From contig JAOOBR010000001.1 in the NCBI GenBank assembly GCA_028404565.1, positions 109,148 through 173,147 on the forward strand: 64,000 nt of DNA, read 5' to 3'. Both the position numbers and the translations under genes were made by a program. A model generated the notes under the pieces. That model saw only the letters and a list, made by a program, of their open reading frames with translations. It did no database searches and was not told the DNA's origin. Source of the DNA: Pseudomonadota bacterium (GTDB lineage Bacteria; Pseudomonadota; Gammaproteobacteria; Magnimaribacterales; D2472). Shown here piece by piece: positions 1-11,210 of the stretch; within the stretch, counting starts at the first letter, position 1, and every line of letters begins with the position of its first letter.

Positions 1-914
1 ATCCAGCAGGATATCCAATCTTCATTATTAATTTTACTTGCACGAATTCTTCCAACATAAACGTCACTTGTTTTATTTGCATTTTCAAGAGCAGTTGGAA
101 AAGCTTCTTTTGATGGATCATCAATTACTTTTATGCCCTCTTTGCCTTCGAGTAATTTTATTATGCTTGATCTTGAGGCCTCATTTCTTACTTTTATAAA
201 AACTGATTCAGAGTGTCCATTTATTACCGGCACTCTTACGCAAGTAGAAGTTACGTGAATTTTTTCATCTAATATTTTTTTTGTTTCCCAGTCGAGCTTC
301 ATTTCTTCTTTCGTAAAACCATTATCTAAAAATTTATCACATTGAGGTATAACATTTCCTGCTATAGTTTTAGAAAATATATTGGATATAGTGGAGATTG
401 ACTGAGACTGATTTTCAAGCTCTTTTATACCCTGCTCACCTGCACCCGATACTGCTTGAAAAGTAGTTATCATTACACTCTCGATACCAAATTCTTTATG
501 GATGTGATCGAGGATCATCAAGAGCTGAGCTGTTGAGCAGTTCGGATTAGCAACTAGATTGGTTTTCTTACTAATTATATTCCCATTAATTTCTGGGATT
601 ATAAGAGGTACATCATCTTCATATCTAAAGTAGGAAGACATATCTAAAACCTTACAATCGGATTCAATAAACTTATTCGCATAATCCCTTGCTACTTCAG
701 AACCAGCAGACAATATTGCATAGTCAGGCTTATTAAAATCAAATTTATCAATGTCTTCAATAATGCAATCTTTATTTAAAAAATTTATTGAAGAGCCAGC
801 TGATTTTTTGCCTAATAAGAAAATCTCATCTATTTTGAATTCTCTTTTTTGTAGTTGTTCTAGTAAATTTCTCCCAACTAATCCGGATGCTCCAACTATA
901 GCCAACTTAGACAT
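1..914 (-). CDS. asd: Aspartate-semialdehyde dehydrogenase (partial, C-terminus off the window)
   Basis: Makes aspartate 4-semialdehyde from aspartyl phosphate with NADPH, for lysine, threonine, methionine and diaminopimelate. The reverse-strand reading starts [14 protein letters not shown], a Rossmann nucleotide-binding motif, and contains NPNCSTAQL with the catalytic cysteine near residue 126. About 304 residues are visible. Family members run about 335-370, so the C-terminal tail lies beyond base 1. The ATG overlaps the end of leuB by 8 bases (ATGTCTAA). Its place after leuB matches the leuCDB-asd order common in gammaproteobacteria. Confidence 0.95.
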   Translation of the reverse strand, partial: MSKLAIVGASGLVGRNLLEQLQKREFKIDEIFLLGKKSAGSSINFLNKDCIIEDIDKFDFNKPDYAILSAGSEVARDYANKFIESDCKVLDMSSYFRYEDDVPLIIPEINGNIISKKTNLVANPNCSTAQLLMILDHIHKEFGIESVMITTFQAVSGAGEQGIKELENQSQSISTISNIFSKTIAGNVIPQCDKFLDNGFTKEEMKLDWETKKILDEKIHVTSTCVRVPVINGHSESVFIKVRNEASRSSIIKLLEGKEGIKVIDDPSKEAFPTALENANKTSDVYVGRIRASKINNEDWISCW

Positions 915-1992
915 CAGATTTTTCCTTGATTATTGGAATTAGTTCAGATGCAACCTCACCAGTCTTTAAGAAAGATGTATCTTCTGTTAAATCTTGTGTT
1001 CTAAAACCTCTTGAAATAAATTCTTTTACAGATTCTTCGATTATGTTTGCTACTTCGTGATTTTCAAGAGAGTACCTAAAAGCCATTGCTAGAGAGAGGA
1101 TCATTGCTAAGGGATTTGCTAAGTTCTTGCCAGCTATATCAGGTGCGCTGCCGTGACACGGTTCATACATTCCTTGAGAAGAACTGTTGAGTGATGCGGA
1201 AGGCAGCATACCTATAGAGCCAGTTAGTGTTGCAGCAATATCAGATAAAATATCACCAAATAGGTTACTAGAAACAATTACATCAAACTGATTGGGATCA
1301 AGCACTAATTGCATTGCAGTATTGTCAGCAAGCTGATGTGTCAATTCAACATCAGGATACTCCTTTGATAGGTTTGTAATTATTTCTCTCCAAAACTTTG
1401 AAACTTCAAGAACATTTGCTTTTTCTACTGAACATAGTTTTTTATTTCTTTTTTGAGCTGATTCAAATGCTACTCGACCAATTCTTTCAATCTCTTTTTC
1501 GTCATAAATCATGGTATTAAAAGCATGTGGAGGGTTTGAAGAAGTTTCAATTCCTCTTGGCTCTCCAAAATAAATACCGCCTGTTAACTCTCTTACTATT
1601 AAGATATCTAAATCATTGATAATTTCCTCTTTTATTGGTGAAGCTGAAGCAAGCTCATTAAAAAGGAAGGCAGGCCTGAGGTTAGCAAATAATCCAAGCT
1701 CTTTTCTTAATCCTAACAATGCTTGCTCTGGTCTTTTATCCCAATCTAAATCCTCCCATTCTGGACCACCTACAGCTCCGAAGAGAATAGCATCAGATTT
1801 TCTGGCTATCTCCAAAGTCTTATCGGGAAGAGGATGACCAGTCTTATCATAGGCTGCTCCGCCAACATCATGAATTTCAATATCAAGATCAAGAGAGTAT
1901 AGATCTTTAATAAATCTTAATATCTCCATTGCAGAACTTGTTACTTCAGGACCGATGCCATCACCCGGCAAAATAAGAATTTTTTTATTCAT
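907..1992 (-). CDS. leuB: 3-isopropylmalate dehydrogenase
   Basis: Oxidatively decarboxylates 3-isopropylmalate in leucine synthesis, cytosolic and NAD-dependent. The 361-residue protein has the family's usual length. It starts [17 protein letters not shown], carries [13 protein letters not shown], the [10 protein letters not shown] segment and the C-terminal GSAPDIAGK signature (residues from about 280) used in metal and NAD binding. The ATG overlaps the leuD stop by 4 bases and its own stop overlaps asd by 8, so translation is probably coupled along aroC-leuC-leuD-leuB-asd. Confidence 0.97.
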   Translation of the reverse strand: MNKKILILPGDGIGPEVTSSAMEILRFIKDLYSLDLDIEIHDVGGAAYDKTGHPLPDKTLEIARKSDAILFGAVGGPEWEDLDWDKRPEQALLGLRKELGLFANLRPAFLFNELASASPIKEEIINDLDILIVRELTGGIYFGEPRGIETSSNPPHAFNTMIYDEKEIERIGRVAFESAQKRNKKLCSVEKANVLEVSKFWREIITNLSKEYPDVELTHQLADNTAMQLVLDPNQFDVIVSSNLFGDILSDIAATLTGSIGMLPSASLNSSSQGMYEPCHGSAPDIAGKNLANPLAMILSLAMAFRYSLENHEVANIIEESVKEFISRGFRTQDLTEDTSFLKTGEVASELIPIIKEKSDV

Positions 1993-2618
1993 TCAAAAAT
2001 CCATGGATTATTTTCTTTTCTATGTTCTTCAAATTTCTTAATTAATTCTGAATCTTTAAGAGTAATATCGATCTCATCAAGGCCATAAATGATTCTTTCA
2101 GCTAAATTATTATCAAGTACAAAATCAATAGAGAGTTTATCTTTAAAAAGTATAACTTTATCTTTTATATTTACTGAAATAGATACTGGATTATCTGTAG
2201 ACAATGAAAATAGTTTGTCTATTTCAGTTTTTTTGAGCTTTAATGGTAAGACACCATTTTTGAAACAATTATTATAAAAAATATCGCCAAATGAGCTTGC
2301 TATAACAACTTCAATACCAAAGTCTCTGAGAGCCCAAACTGCATGCTCTCTACTTGAGCCGCATCCAAAATTATCTCTTGTAAGCAAAACTTTAGATTCA
2401 TCATAAGGCGCATTGTTAAGAATGAACTCATGATTGATTTTTCTTTCAGTCTTTTTCATTCCAAGACGACCCTGATCTTTATATCTCCAGCCATCAAAAA
2501 GATAATCCTCGTATCCAAATTTTTTAATAGATTTTAAATATTCTGTTGGGATAATTTGATCAGTATCTATATTATCTCTATCAATTGGAGCTACAATGCC
2601 TTCAATAAAATCTTTCAT
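1989..2618 (-). CDS. leuD: 3-isopropylmalate dehydratase small subunit
   Basis: Partner of LeuC in converting 2- to 3-isopropylmalate. At 209 residues it is of normal size. It has the small-subunit swivel-domain motifs: [12 protein letters not shown] near residue 14, FDGWRY, and [15 protein letters not shown] near residue 84. It lies one base downstream of leuC and overlaps leuB by 4 bases, as expected for subunits of one enzyme made from one message. Confidence 0.97.
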   Translation of the reverse strand: MKDFIEGIVAPIDRDNIDTDQIIPTEYLKSIKKFGYEDYLFDGWRYKDQGRLGMKKTERKINHEFILNNAPYDESKVLLTRDNFGCGSSREHAVWALRDFGIEVVIASSFGDIFYNNCFKNGVLPLKLKKTEIDKLFSLSTDNPVSISVNIKDKVILFKDKLSIDFVLDNNLAERIIYGLDEIDITLKDSELIKKFEEHRKENNPWIFE

Positions 2619-2619
2619 C

Positions 2620-4020
2620 TTAAATCTCTTTTACAATCCTTCCGTTTATTGCAGTTAGAGCAGCCATCTTTGGGCTCATTAAATGCGTTCTACCTAAGTT
2701 ACCCTGACGACCCTCAAAATTCCTATTTGAAGTTGAAGCACATCTTTCATAGGGACTTAATTGGTCAGGATTCATGCCTAAGCACATAGAGCAACCCGGT
2801 GCCCTCCACTGAAATCCAGCATCAATAAATATTTTATGAATTCCCTCCTTCTCAGCTTGTTCTTTAACCATTCCAGACCCTGGAACAACAATAGCTTCTT
2901 GGATATTTTCAGAAACCTTTTGACCTTTTAAAACTTCTGCGGCTTCTCTTAGATCTTCAATTCTAGAATTAGTACATGATCCAATGAATACTTTATCGAA
3001 ATCTAAATCGCTCAATTCCTGATTATCTGACAATCCCATATAATTTTTAGCTAGATCTAAGCTTTTTCTTTTTTCAGCAGAAAAAATTGAGCTCGATGGA
3101 ATCTTTTCGTTGAAATCAATTACCATTTCTGGTGATGTGCCCCAAGAAACTTGAGGATTAATCTTTGATACATCAATATCAATTTCTTTATCGAACATTG
3201 CTTCTTTATCAGTTGTTAAATTTTTCCATTTTTTAATAGCATCATTTATTAAATTAGCTTCAAGGTTTGAATGTTTTTTAACGTATTCAATAGTTTTATC
3301 ATCAACAGACACTAATCCTACTTTAGCTCCTGCCTCAATAGACATATTGCATATTGTCATTCTGGCTTCCATAGAGATATTTCGTATATATGATCCTGCA
3401 AATTCAACTGCATATCCTGTTCCACCTGCAGTTCCTATTGTCCTAATTAAATATAAAATAATATCTTTCGAGGATACTCCTTCTTGTATCGACCCCTCAA
3501 AATTTATTCTCATATTTTTAAGCTTCCTTACTTTTAAACTTTGAGTGGCAAGAACATGCTCCACTTCAGATGTTCCAATTCCCATTGCAAGACAACCAAA
3601 AGCACCATGAGTTGAAGTATGAGAGTCGCCGCAAACAATACTCATTCCAGGAAGCGTTAAGCCTAATTCTGGTCCAATTACATGAACTATACCTTGATTA
3701 TTTGAGTTGATATTAAATTGTTTTATGCCGAAATCATTACAATTTTTGTCTAACTCAACAACCTGCAACTTTGAGATATTGTCCTCAATGCTCTCAATGC
3801 TAAATTTGTTATCCCTTGTAGTTGGAACATTGTGATCTGGAGTAGCAATGTTTGCATTAATTCTCCATGGTTTGAGTGATTTTTTTTTGAGGCCCTCAAA
3901 AGCTTGAGGAGATGTTACTTCATGAAGAAAATGTCTATCAATATAAATTAGTGAGTCTCCATCATCATAGGATCTTATTAAGTGCTCATTCCAGAGCTTG
4001 TCATATATGGTGTATCCCAT
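2620..4020 (-). CDS. leuC: 3-isopropylmalate dehydratase large subunit
   Basis: Iron-sulfur aconitase-family subunit of isopropylmalate isomerase, 466 residues (E. coli LeuC is 466). The N-terminus [12 protein letters not shown] is typical. The three [4Fe-4S] ligands are visible: the cysteine in [13 protein letters not shown] and both cysteines of [13 protein letters not shown]. The [13 protein letters not shown] motif is present. Its ATG shares one base with the aroC stop (TAATG). Having aroC directly upstream in the same run is less usual than the leuCDB-asd part. Confidence 0.97.
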   Translation of the reverse strand: MGYTIYDKLWNEHLIRSYDDGDSLIYIDRHFLHEVTSPQAFEGLKKKSLKPWRINANIATPDHNVPTTRDNKFSIESIEDNISKLQVVELDKNCNDFGIKQFNINSNNQGIVHVIGPELGLTLPGMSIVCGDSHTSTHGAFGCLAMGIGTSEVEHVLATQSLKVRKLKNMRINFEGSIQEGVSSKDIILYLIRTIGTAGGTGYAVEFAGSYIRNISMEARMTICNMSIEAGAKVGLVSVDDKTIEYVKKHSNLEANLINDAIKKWKNLTTDKEAMFDKEIDIDVSKINPQVSWGTSPEMVIDFNEKIPSSSIFSAEKRKSLDLAKNYMGLSDNQELSDLDFDKVFIGSCTNSRIEDLREAAEVLKGQKVSENIQEAIVVPGSGMVKEQAEKEGIHKIFIDAGFQWRAPGCSMCLGMNPDQLSPYERCASTSNRNFEGRQGNLGRTHLMSPKMAALTAINGRIVKEI

Positions 4021-5108
4021 TATTCCGTTACAAATGGGAGTTTTTGATCAACATCACCGCACTGTGCCTGGTTTCTTAGAAAATGGTCAATTAAAACAAG
4101 ATTCACCATTGCCTCCGCAATTGGTACTGCTCGAATTCCAACACAAGGATCATGTCTTCCTTTAATTTTAAGCTCAACCTCATTTCCATCTTTATCTATG
4201 GATGTGGTAGCTTTACTTATGCTAGATGTGGGTTTAATTAAAAAACTTATATCAATATCATCACCATTTGAAATTCCACCAAGGATTCCACCAGAATTAT
4301 TTGAATCGAATCCGGTCTTGGTAATTTCATCTCTTAGCTCAGATCCTTTAGAAAATGGAATCTTGTCAGAGTTGCCAATAGAAACTGATTTTACAGCATT
4401 GATACTCATTATGGCTTTTGCTAAATCAGCATTTAATTTATCGAAAACAGGTTCTCCAAGCCCAACCGGGCAGTTTTGAACTTTAACATTTAGCTTGGCG
4501 CCTATTGAATCGCCTTCTTTGATGAGTTCTTCAAAAAACTCTTCAAGTGAGCTAATTTTTGATCTATCAGGAAAGAAGAATTTATTTTCATTTACAAATT
4601 CAAGATCAACTGCGTCAGCAGAAATACTTCCGATTTGTGATACAAAGCCCTTAGTTATAATTCCATGTGTATTTAAGTACTTTTTAGCAACTGCTCCTGC
4701 AGCAACTCGCATTGCAGTCTCTCTTGCACTTGATCTGCCACCACCTCGGTAATCTCTAATACCATACTTTCCTTGATATGTGAGGTCAGCATGATTTGGC
4801 CTAAATGTATCTTTAATATTTGAATAATCTTTTGAAATCTGATCTTCATTTTTAATTAACAATGCTATGGGAGTTCCAAGGGTTTTTCCTTCAAAAACTC
4901 CTGACATAATTTCAACTTTGTCATCTTCTTTCCTCTGGGTAGTAACATCTGATTGGCCAGGCTTTCTTCTATCAAGCTCCATCTGAATATCTTCATTTTT
5001 TATTTCAAAATTAGGTGGACATCCGTCAATTATGCAGCCCATAGCTTCGCCATGACTTTCACCAAAAGTCGTCACAGAAAAGGTTTTTCCAAATGTGTTA
5101 CCTGACAT
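4020..5108 (-). CDS. aroC: Chorismate synthase
   Basis: Last step of the shikimate pathway, EPSP to chorismate, needing reduced FMN. The 362-residue protein (E. coli 361) shows the family signatures [16 protein letters not shown] near the N-terminus, the basic RRKPGQSD segment, the [19 protein letters not shown] block around residues 113-132 and [17 protein letters not shown] near the end. It is the first gene of the run through leuCDB to asd. A consensus -10 (TATAAT, 5117-5122) ends 8 bases before the ATG and no Shine-Dalgarno is seen, so the mRNA may be leaderless. Confidence 0.97.
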   Translation of the reverse strand: MSGNTFGKTFSVTTFGESHGEAMGCIIDGCPPNFEIKNEDIQMELDRRKPGQSDVTTQRKEDDKVEIMSGVFEGKTLGTPIALLIKNEDQISKDYSNIKDTFRPNHADLTYQGKYGIRDYRGGGRSSARETAMRVAAGAVAKKYLNTHGIITKGFVSQIGSISADAVDLEFVNENKFFFPDRSKISSLEEFFEELIKEGDSIGAKLNVKVQNCPVGLGEPVFDKLNADLAKAIMSINAVKSVSIGNSDKIPFSKGSELRDEITKTGFDSNNSGGILGGISNGDDIDISFLIKPTSSISKATTSIDKDGNEVELKIKGRHDPCVGIRAVPIAEAMVNLVLIDHFLRNQAQCGDVDQKLPFVTE

Positions 5109-5116
5109 AGCGGATT

Positions 5117-5122
5117 ATTATA
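5117..5122 (-). promoter_or_regulatory. Predicted -10 box of the aroC-leuCDB-asd operon
   Basis: TATAAT on the minus strand with 8 bases to the aroC ATG. Transcription would start at or one base before the start codon. No good -35 hexamer is seen 16-18 bases upstream. It lies in the 50-base gap after prpD. Confidence 0.5.
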
Positions 5123-5158
5123 TGCTATTTTTTAAAAAACGCTTGGATTATAAGTGTT

Positions 5159-6604
5159 TCAGAGAGATAGAAGCTTTTGAAAATCAACTACACTCATAGA
5201 TGTAAGCTTATCGAAATCTAGGAACTCTTTATAAATCTGCTCTGATTTCTCATCGTCAAAAACAGTTTTTAGATTACTTAAAAACTTTTTCTCAAGCACA
5301 GGAATGCCTTCATTTCTTCTTCTTCTATGGCCAATAGGATACTCAACCTCAATTTCTTGAGTGGAAGAACCATCTTTGAAAAGTACTCTCAATTTGTTAG
5401 CTATTGATCTCTTTTCAGGATCAAGATAATCCACAGAATATTTTTTATTCTCGGTAACAACCATTTTTGATCTTAATTCATCAATTCTTGGGTTCTGTGC
5501 GACTTCATCTTCATAGTCCTCAGCTACTAAATCACCTTTAAGAAGACCAATAGCAACCATATATTGAAGACAATGATCCCTATCTGCAGGGTTATTGAGT
5601 TCGCCAACTTTGGAAATGATTCTTATTGCTGACTCATGTGTTGTTATCTCAATTTTATCAATTTCATCAAGCCTATCGATAATTTCAGGATGTATGCTCA
5701 CTGCTGCCTCAACTGCTGTTTGTGCGTGGAATTCAGCAGGAAAACTAATCTTAAATAAAACATTTTCCATAACATATGAACTAAAGCTTTGTGGAATTCT
5801 TAAAGACTCACCTTTAAAAAGGACATCTTCAAACCCCCATGTTTTTGCAGTTAAAACACTTGGATACCCCATCTCTCCTGATAAGGTAATCATTGCTAGT
5901 CTTACTGCGCGACTTGTCGCATCACCGGCAGCCCAGCTTTTTCGTGACCCTGCATTTGGAGCATGTCTGTATGTTCTCAAGCTTTGTCCATCCAACCATG
6001 CATGAGTTAGAGCATTGATAACATCTTCTTTATTTCCACCTAAAATTTTTGTTGCTACTGCAGTTGATGCTACTTTGACAAGAACTACATGATCTAAACC
6101 AACTCTGTTGAAGCTATTTTCGAGAGCTAAAATGCCTTGGATTTCATGAGCTTTAATCATCATTTCCAGAATATCCAATACTTTTAGTGGTTCTTTACCA
6201 GCTTCAATGTTCTTTTGAGAGACATAATCTGCGCAAGAAAGTATTGCACCAAGATTATCTGATGGATGTCCCCACTCAGCTGCAAGCCAAGTATCATTAA
6301 AATCAAGCCATCTTATGATACATCCAATATCAAATGCTCCCTTTACGGGGTCTAATAAATTAGAGGTTCCTGGAACTCTAACGCCATATGGTACTTCTGT
6401 ACCTTCAACAACTGGCCCAAGTAATTTTGTACAAGCTGGAAAACTTAATGCTAGCAAACCACATCCTAAAGTGTCTATTAAACAACTTTTTGCAGTTTCA
6501 TAGGCTTCATCTGATTGGATCTCATAATCCATTACATAATCAGCAATTTTAATTATTAATTCATCAGGGTCTGGTCTTGAGTTAATATCAAAAAATTGCG
6601 ACAT
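5159..6604 (-). CDS. prpD: 2-methylcitrate dehydratase (MmgE/PrpD family)
   Basis: Dehydrates 2-methylcitrate in the methylcitrate cycle that oxidises propionyl-CoA. The protein is 481 residues against 483 in E. coli PrpD, with the N-terminal [14 protein letters not shown] helix, [12 protein letters not shown] near residue 117, a [14 protein letters not shown] segment and [19 protein letters not shown] near residue 340. It is the last gene of prpB-prpC-DUF4399-prpD, overlapping the DUF4399 stop by one base. No acnD/prpF pair is present, so PrpD is presumably the only methylcitrate dehydratase here. Confidence 0.93.
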   Translation of the reverse strand: MSQFFDINSRPDPDELIIKIADYVMDYEIQSDEAYETAKSCLIDTLGCGLLALSFPACTKLLGPVVEGTEVPYGVRVPGTSNLLDPVKGAFDIGCIIRWLDFNDTWLAAEWGHPSDNLGAILSCADYVSQKNIEAGKEPLKVLDILEMMIKAHEIQGILALENSFNRVGLDHVVLVKVASTAVATKILGGNKEDVINALTHAWLDGQSLRTYRHAPNAGSRKSWAAGDATSRAVRLAMITLSGEMGYPSVLTAKTWGFEDVLFKGESLRIPQSFSSYVMENVLFKISFPAEFHAQTAVEAAVSIHPEIIDRLDEIDKIEITTHESAIRIISKVGELNNPADRDHCLQYMVAIGLLKGDLVAEDYEDEVAQNPRIDELRSKMVVTENKKYSVDYLDPEKRSIANKLRVLFKDGSSTQEIEVEYPIGHRRRRNEGIPVLEKKFLSNLKTVFDDEKSEQIYKEFLDFDKLTSMSVVDFQKLLSL

Positions 6605-7035
6605 TACCTTACCTCTATAATCAATTCATCAGAGATTATTGGGTCTTCATGAGGAATATGTGCGAAGTTTCCAAGAACTAACCTTAATTTGTGAACTCCT
6701 TTTGGTAACTCGATAGTGTCTGAAGTTTGTCCTTTGCCGTAATGTATGTGATTTTCATCTGAAGGGATTGGCCTAGTTAAATCAGGAAGTGGAACATTGA
6801 TAAGAAGATGATGGTGTCCGGAATCACAAGCCATTTGTCCAGCTGGTGCAATATTAAAATTTTTAATACCAAACTCCAAATTAATTACTCCTGTCGAGGT
6901 TACTAAATCTTCATTAGGGGTAATAAAAAATACTTCTGGCTTGCCCTCTCTGCATTCTAATGAATCAAAATCATTAGAGGTAGTTTCTAAAGAAAAAAAT
7001 AGAAATGAGATAATTAAACTAAAGATTTTTAGCAT
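6604..7035 (-). CDS. DUF4399-type exported protein in the methylcitrate operon
   Basis: A 143-residue protein of unknown function. Residues 1-20 ([16 protein letters not shown]) form a signal peptide or anchor, so the rest is probably periplasmic. The body has the histidine-rich segment [11 protein letters not shown], followed by [11 protein letters not shown] and a C-terminal [15 protein letters not shown], the layout I associate with DUF4399. The clustered histidines could bind metal, which is inference. It sits with no gap after prpC and shares one base with prpD, so it is co-expressed with propionate metabolism without an obvious biochemical reason. Confidence 0.75.
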   Translation of the reverse strand: MLKIFSLIISFLFFSLETTSNDFDSLECREGKPEVFFITPNEDLVTSTGVINLEFGIKNFNIAPAGQMACDSGHHHLLINVPLPDLTRPIPSDENHIHYGKGQTSDTIELPKGVHKLRLVLGNFAHIPHEDPIISDELIIEVR

Positions 7036-8160
7036 TTAATCTCTATCTTGAAGATCGACCCAAGTCGCAGATTCGGGTCCAATATATTCTTCACTAGGTC
7101 TTATAATTCTATTATCTGCTCTTTGCTCCATCACATTGGCAGCCCATCCAGAGGTTCTACCAATTACAAAAAGTGGAGTAAAGATTGGTGTTGGTATGCC
7201 TAAAAAATTATATGTAGATGCCATATAAAAATCTGTATTTGCAAAGAGATTTTTTTCTTCGCTCATTACCTTTTCAATTTCTTCCGAAACCTCATAAATG
7301 ACAGGGTTGGATGCACTTGAGCTAAGTTTCTTTGCCCAGGCTTTTACAATCTTGTTTCTAGGATCCTCATCTGAATAAACTGCATGACCGAAACCCATAA
7401 TCTTTTCTTTGTTTGCTAGCATATTCTTCACACCAACATTAGCATCTTCCCTTGAAGAAAATCTTTCTATCATTTCCATAGCTGCTTCATTAGCGCCACC
7501 ATGAAGTGGTCCTCTTAATGTTCCTATTGCCGCAGTAATACATGAATGCATATCAGACAGTGTTGATGCACACGTTCTAGCTGTAAATGTCGATGCATTA
7601 AAGCCATGTTCTGCATAGCATACAAGAGAAGTATCAAGTGCTCTAATGTGTTCATCGCTTGGCTCGCTTCCTGTAAGTAAACTTAAAAACTGGCCGCCCA
7701 TAGTTTTATGATCTGTAAGAGTATCTATATCTTCACCAAAATGAGATGCTCTATACCAATATGTCATTATTGAAGGCATGGCAGCAAGAATTCTATCAGC
7801 TGTATCATTTTGATTAGTGAAATCTCCTTCTGGCTCTAGATTTCCTAACATAGAAGTACCAGTTCGAAGCACATCCATTGGATGAGTTTCTTTTGGTATT
7901 GCTGTTAAAACATTTTTTAACTCTCTTGGTAAATCTCTATAGTTCCTGAGCTTCGAAGTATAAGAGTCGTATTCATCTTGATTAGGTAATTTTCCATAAA
8001 GAAGCATATAGGCAACTTCTTCAAAAGTTGCTTTCTCCGCTAAATCTTCAATCGCGTAACCTCTGTAAGTCAGGCCTTTACCCTCTTTACCTACAGTTGA
8101 AAGTGCAGTTTCTCCTGCAACTTGACCTCTTAATCCGGCTCCTTCAAGCTTCTTTCCCAT
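7036..8160 (-). CDS. prpC: 2-methylcitrate synthase (citrate synthase family)
   Basis: Condenses propionyl-CoA with oxaloacetate. With 374 residues it is the short type II citrate synthase form. Active-site motifs are GPLHGGANEAAMEMI and MGFGHAVYSDEDPRN (histidines), with RADNRIIRPSEEYIGPE near the C-terminus. A TTG one codon earlier is possible, but the ATG at 8160 shares one base with the prpB stop (TGATG) and is preferred. Sequence alone cannot fully separate methylcitrate from citrate synthase. The flanking prpB and prpD decide the call. Confidence 0.93.
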   Translation of the reverse strand: MGKKLEGAGLRGQVAGETALSTVGKEGKGLTYRGYAIEDLAEKATFEEVAYMLLYGKLPNQDEYDSYTSKLRNYRDLPRELKNVLTAIPKETHPMDVLRTGTSMLGNLEPEGDFTNQNDTADRILAAMPSIMTYWYRASHFGEDIDTLTDHKTMGGQFLSLLTGSEPSDEHIRALDTSLVCYAEHGFNASTFTARTCASTLSDMHSCITAAIGTLRGPLHGGANEAAMEMIERFSSREDANVGVKNMLANKEKIMGFGHAVYSDEDPRNKIVKAWAKKLSSSASNPVIYEVSEEIEKVMSEEKNLFANTDFYMASTYNFLGIPTPIFTPLFVIGRTSGWAANVMEQRADNRIIRPSEEYIGPESATWVDLQDRD

Positions 8161-9038
8161 CAATGATCCTCCATATTCTTTATGTACTCATCCAGATTCT
8201 TTTCAAAGTTCAAGTAATCTAGTCTGTCATAAAGTTCGTCACGCGTTTGCATTATATCTAAAACATTTTCCTGCGTCCCATTTTTTAGTATTGATTCATA
8301 TACTTTTTCAGTGGCCTTAGAGGAAGCTCTAAAAGCAGATAAAGGAAATAGCATCATATCTACACCAGCATCCATTAATTCGTGATCTTTAAAAAGAGGT
8401 GTTTTACCAAACTCAGTAATATTTGCAAGAATTGGTTTTTGAATAGCTTCTTTTAGCTCTTTATAGTCTTGAAGAGAGGTTATAGCTTCAAGAAATATTC
8501 CATCAGCTCCTGCATTAATATATTCTTTTGATCTTTGGATACAACCTTCAATACCCTCTGAGGCGAAAGCATCCGTTCTTGCAATAATAAAGAAATTTGG
8601 ATCAGTTCTTCCTTCAACTGCGCTTTTAATTCTTTCACACATCTCTTTTGATGAAATCAACTTTTTATTTGGTCTATGTCCACATCTTTTTGCTTCGATT
8701 TGATCCTCTAAGTGAACAGCAGCAGCTCCAGCTTCAATCATTTTTTCAATACTATTTGAAATGTTAGTTCCATCACCCCATCCTGTATCTATATCTACCA
8801 ATAATGGTAATGAAGTTGATTTAGAAATCCTTTTAACATCTACCAATACATCTTCAAGAGATGTTAAGCCTAGATCAGGAATACCATATGACGCAGAAGC
8901 TACTCCACTTCCTGATAAATAAATACATTTATGACCCGATCTCTCTGCAAGAATTGCAGAATATGCATTTATAGCACCAACAATCTTTAAGGGATTGTTT
9001 TCTTCAAGTGCTTCTCTAAATCTTTTTCCTGCCGACAT
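8160..9038 (-). CDS. prpB: 2-methylisocitrate lyase
   Basis: Cleaves 2-methylisocitrate to pyruvate and succinate. The 292-residue PEP mutase/isocitrate lyase-fold protein has the active-site loop EAKRCGHRPNKKLI near residue 118, LLVDIDTGWGD (metal-binding aspartate) near 78 and IIARTDAFASEG near 150. It follows queH by 2 bases and overlaps prpC by one. Together prpB, prpC and prpD give the full 2-methylcitrate route apart from aconitase. Confidence 0.95.
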   Translation of the reverse strand: MSAGKRFREALEENNPLKIVGAINAYSAILAERSGHKCIYLSGSGVASASYGIPDLGLTSLEDVLVDVKRISKSTSLPLLVDIDTGWGDGTNISNSIEKMIEAGAAAVHLEDQIEAKRCGHRPNKKLISSKEMCERIKSAVEGRTDPNFFIIARTDAFASEGIEGCIQRSKEYINAGADGIFLEAITSLQDYKELKEAIQKPILANITEFGKTPLFKDHELMDAGVDMMLFPLSAFRASSKATEKVYESILKNGTQENVLDIMQTRDELYDRLDYLNFEKNLDEYIKNMEDH

Positions 9039-9040
9039 TT

Positions 9041-9700
9041 TTATGAGTAAAACTTTACTCCTCTTATAATTCTGTCTCTATTATTTTCCCTTCTCCATCT
9101 ATTTGTATCTCTGAGACTATAGACACATCCGCAATACTCTTGCTGATAAAACTTTTCACGTTTTGAGATTTCTATCATTCTTGAGGAGCCACCATCTTTT
9201 CTCCAATTGAAATCCCAGTAACTTACATCTTTATACCTCTCTGCAGCTCGTTTTCCAGAGTCATTTATTTGATTCATATCTTTCCATCTTGAGATACCCA
9301 GTGTTGTGGCGAAATAGTTGAAATTATTCTCATGAGCATAAAGTGCTGATCTTTCAAATCTCATATCAAAGCAAACTGTACATCTTTTTCCTCTTTCGGG
9401 TTCATTCTCTAAGCCTTTTACTCTTTGAAACCAGTTATCCTTATCATAGTCTGCATCAATAAAATCAAATCCAAGCTTCTCGCAGAATCTTTTATTTTCT
9501 TCCTTTCTTATTTCATATTCTTCCAACGGATGGATATTTGGATTATAAAAGTAAACCGTAGTTTTAATATTTGCTGCTGCAACAGCCTCCATAATTTCAC
9601 CTGCACATGGCGCACAACAGCTGTGCAAAAGAAGATTATTTTCTCCTTCGCTTAACTCAAGATCAGGTCTTATATATTCTTTCAAGGACAGTTTATTCAT
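9041..9700 (-). CDS. queH: Epoxyqueuosine reductase QueH
   Basis: Last step of tRNA queuosine synthesis by the iron-sulfur QueH route (formerly DUF208), which replaces QueG. The 219-residue reading has [14 protein letters not shown] near the N-terminus, [16 protein letters not shown] in the middle and [13 protein letters not shown] near the end, giving the paired cysteines expected for metal centres. The reading frame stays open back to a TTG at 9721, but the ATG at 9700 overlaps the thrH stop by 8 bases (ATGAATAA), a common spacing here, and is preferred. It has no functional link to its prp neighbours. Confidence 0.93.
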   Translation of the reverse strand: MNKLSLKEYIRPDLELSEGENNLLLHSCCAPCAGEIMEAVAAANIKTTVYFYNPNIHPLEEYEIRKEENKRFCEKLGFDFIDADYDKDNWFQRVKGLENEPERGKRCTVCFDMRFERSALYAHENNFNYFATTLGISRWKDMNQINDSGKRAAERYKDVSYWDFNWRKDGGSSRMIEISKREKFYQQEYCGCVYSLRDTNRWRRENNRDRIIRGVKFYS

Positions 9701-10304
9701 GCTGGTAAATAGAATTTTCAAAAAGTTTGGCTTCTAGGTCATTATAGTCTTTTACTACCTCTATTTCAGGATGCTTAGATGTAACTTTCTCTGGAGCATT
9801 TATAAAAAAACCTTTTTCACAAACTTCAAACATCTGAATATCATTGAAAGAATCACCAGCAGCAAAACATCTATATCCTAAACCTTGAAATGATTTAATG
9901 GCTTCTTGTTTAGCTTTTTCTTGCCTAAGTTTATAAGAAGAAATCATACCATCTTTAACATTTAGGGTATGACAGAGTAATAGAGGAAAGCCTAACTTCT
10001 CCATAAGCGGAGAAGCAATTTCATGAAATGTATCAGATAGTATTACTACCTGAAAATTTTGTCTTAGGTTATCTAAAAAATCTCGCGCGCCATCAAGAAG
10101 TTTTACTTTTGAAGATGACCTTTGAATATCTTTTAAAGTTATCCCTTCTTGCTCCATAACCACAAGGCGAGCATCCATTAAATCTGAGTAGCTGGGAATA
10201 TCTCTGGTAGTTTTTGCAAAATCTTCTATTCCTGTATCTTCAGCAACCTGTTGCCAAATTTCTTCGGTCAACGTACCTTCCATATCTAAACATACAATTT
10301 CCAA
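9693..10304 (-). CDS. thrH: Phosphoserine phosphatase / homoserine phosphotransferase ThrH
   Basis: HAD-family enzyme known from Pseudomonas, which dephosphorylates phosphoserine and can pass phosphate to homoserine. The 203-residue protein starts [17 protein letters not shown] (nucleophile Asp7 in the DxEGT motif). It has [12 protein letters not shown], the [10 protein letters not shown] motif and [11 protein letters not shown] for metal binding, all matching ThrH closely. The start codon is TTG, placed directly after the 5'-nucleotidase stop with no gap, so re-initiation is likely. It may be the only serine phosphatase nearby. Confidence 0.92.
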   Translation of the reverse strand: MEIVCLDMEGTLTEEIWQQVAEDTGIEDFAKTTRDIPSYSDLMDARLVVMEQEGITLKDIQRSSSKVKLLDGARDFLDNLRQNFQVVILSDTFHEIASPLMEKLGFPLLLCHTLNVKDGMISSYKLRQEKAKQEAIKSFQGLGYRCFAAGDSFNDIQMFEVCEKGFFINAPEKVTSKHPEIEVVKDYNDLEAKLFENSIYQHE

Positions 10305-11204
10305 TTACTTTACCTCGTTTTTTACACCATAAGGAACATGAGCTGAAGTAATTTTACCCGATGCGTCTTGAATATTCTTCAACTGATCATCAAAAAAGAT
10401 GTCGGCTTGAAATGATTTTAAAAAATCTTCTTTTGACATACCTCCTAGAAAAAGAGATTCGTCAATTCTTACTCCCCATTCACGAAGAGTTTTAATTACT
10501 CTTTTATGAGTTGGAGCTGATCTAGCAGTTACCAGCGCAGTCCTTATTGGACACTCATCAAGAGTAAACTCTCTTTGAAGTCTATTTAATTCCATCAAAA
10601 AAGGTTTCATTGGTCCTGGCTCTAAGCTAATCTTCTCGCCCTTAGTTTCATTCTTTATAAATGCTGAAATCCCTTTTTCATGATAGATTTTCTCAGATTC
10701 ATCTGAAAAGATCACAGCATCTCCATCAAAAGCAATTTTTAATAGATGACTGTCTTGCTTGAAGTTACTTTTACCAGAAATTATCGTTGCAGAAGCAACA
10801 TTGCTTTCGATAGCCATCCTTACATCTTCATTGCTACTTGAAAGAAAGAGGTCAATGTTGAAATCTTTCACATATTTATGAGGGCTTTCTCCACCACAAA
10901 AAACGGCTCTTGAAATATCAAGACTATGAGCTTCAATAGAATTGAAAACTCTCAAGCCTGTGTCTGCTGAGTTTCGAGATAACAAAATGACTTCTACTCT
11001 ATCTTTGGATTTATATAAATTATTTATTTCAAGGATTTTCTTGACTAGCCCAAAAGCATTGCCAGGGTTTAAGATCTTTTCTTCATTGAGGATTTGATAT
11101 TCTCTATATGCATCGACACCATCTCTTTCAAAAATTTTATGGCTTTCATCAAGATCAAACAATGCTCTAGAGGAGATACCAATTACTAATTTTGATTTTT
11201 TCAT
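10305..11204 (-). CDS. Cytosolic 5'-nucleotidase (NT5C1-like family)
   Basis: Likely removes phosphate from nucleoside monophosphates. The 299-residue protein begins LVIGISSRALFDLDESHKIF, where the DLD corresponds to the HAD nucleophile region. It continues with VILLSRNSADTGLRVFNSIE, RAVFCGGESPHKYV, IAFDGDAVIFSDESE and a C-terminal LGGMSKEDFLKSFQADIFFDDQ block, as in the 5'-nucleotidase family first described in animals. It heads the run to prpD. A TATAAT at 11214-11219 ends 9 bases before its ATG. The divergent lexA operator lies next to this promoter, so SOS control is possible. Confidence 0.82.
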   Translation of the reverse strand: MKKSKLVIGISSRALFDLDESHKIFERDGVDAYREYQILNEEKILNPGNAFGLVKKILEINNLYKSKDRVEVILLSRNSADTGLRVFNSIEAHSLDISRAVFCGGESPHKYVKDFNIDLFLSSSNEDVRMAIESNVASATIISGKSNFKQDSHLLKIAFDGDAVIFSDESEKIYHEKGISAFIKNETKGEKISLEPGPMKPFLMELNRLQREFTLDECPIRTALVTARSAPTHKRVIKTLREWGVRIDESLFLGGMSKEDFLKSFQADIFFDDQLKNIQDASGKITSAHVPYGVKNEVK

Positions 11205-11210
11205 TTCAAG

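Noticed and set aside
5595..6005. Plus-strand 136-residue open frame inside prpD
   Set aside because: Antisense to a full-length PrpD with clear motifs. The serine- and leucine-rich composition is typical of antisense frames in AT-rich genes.
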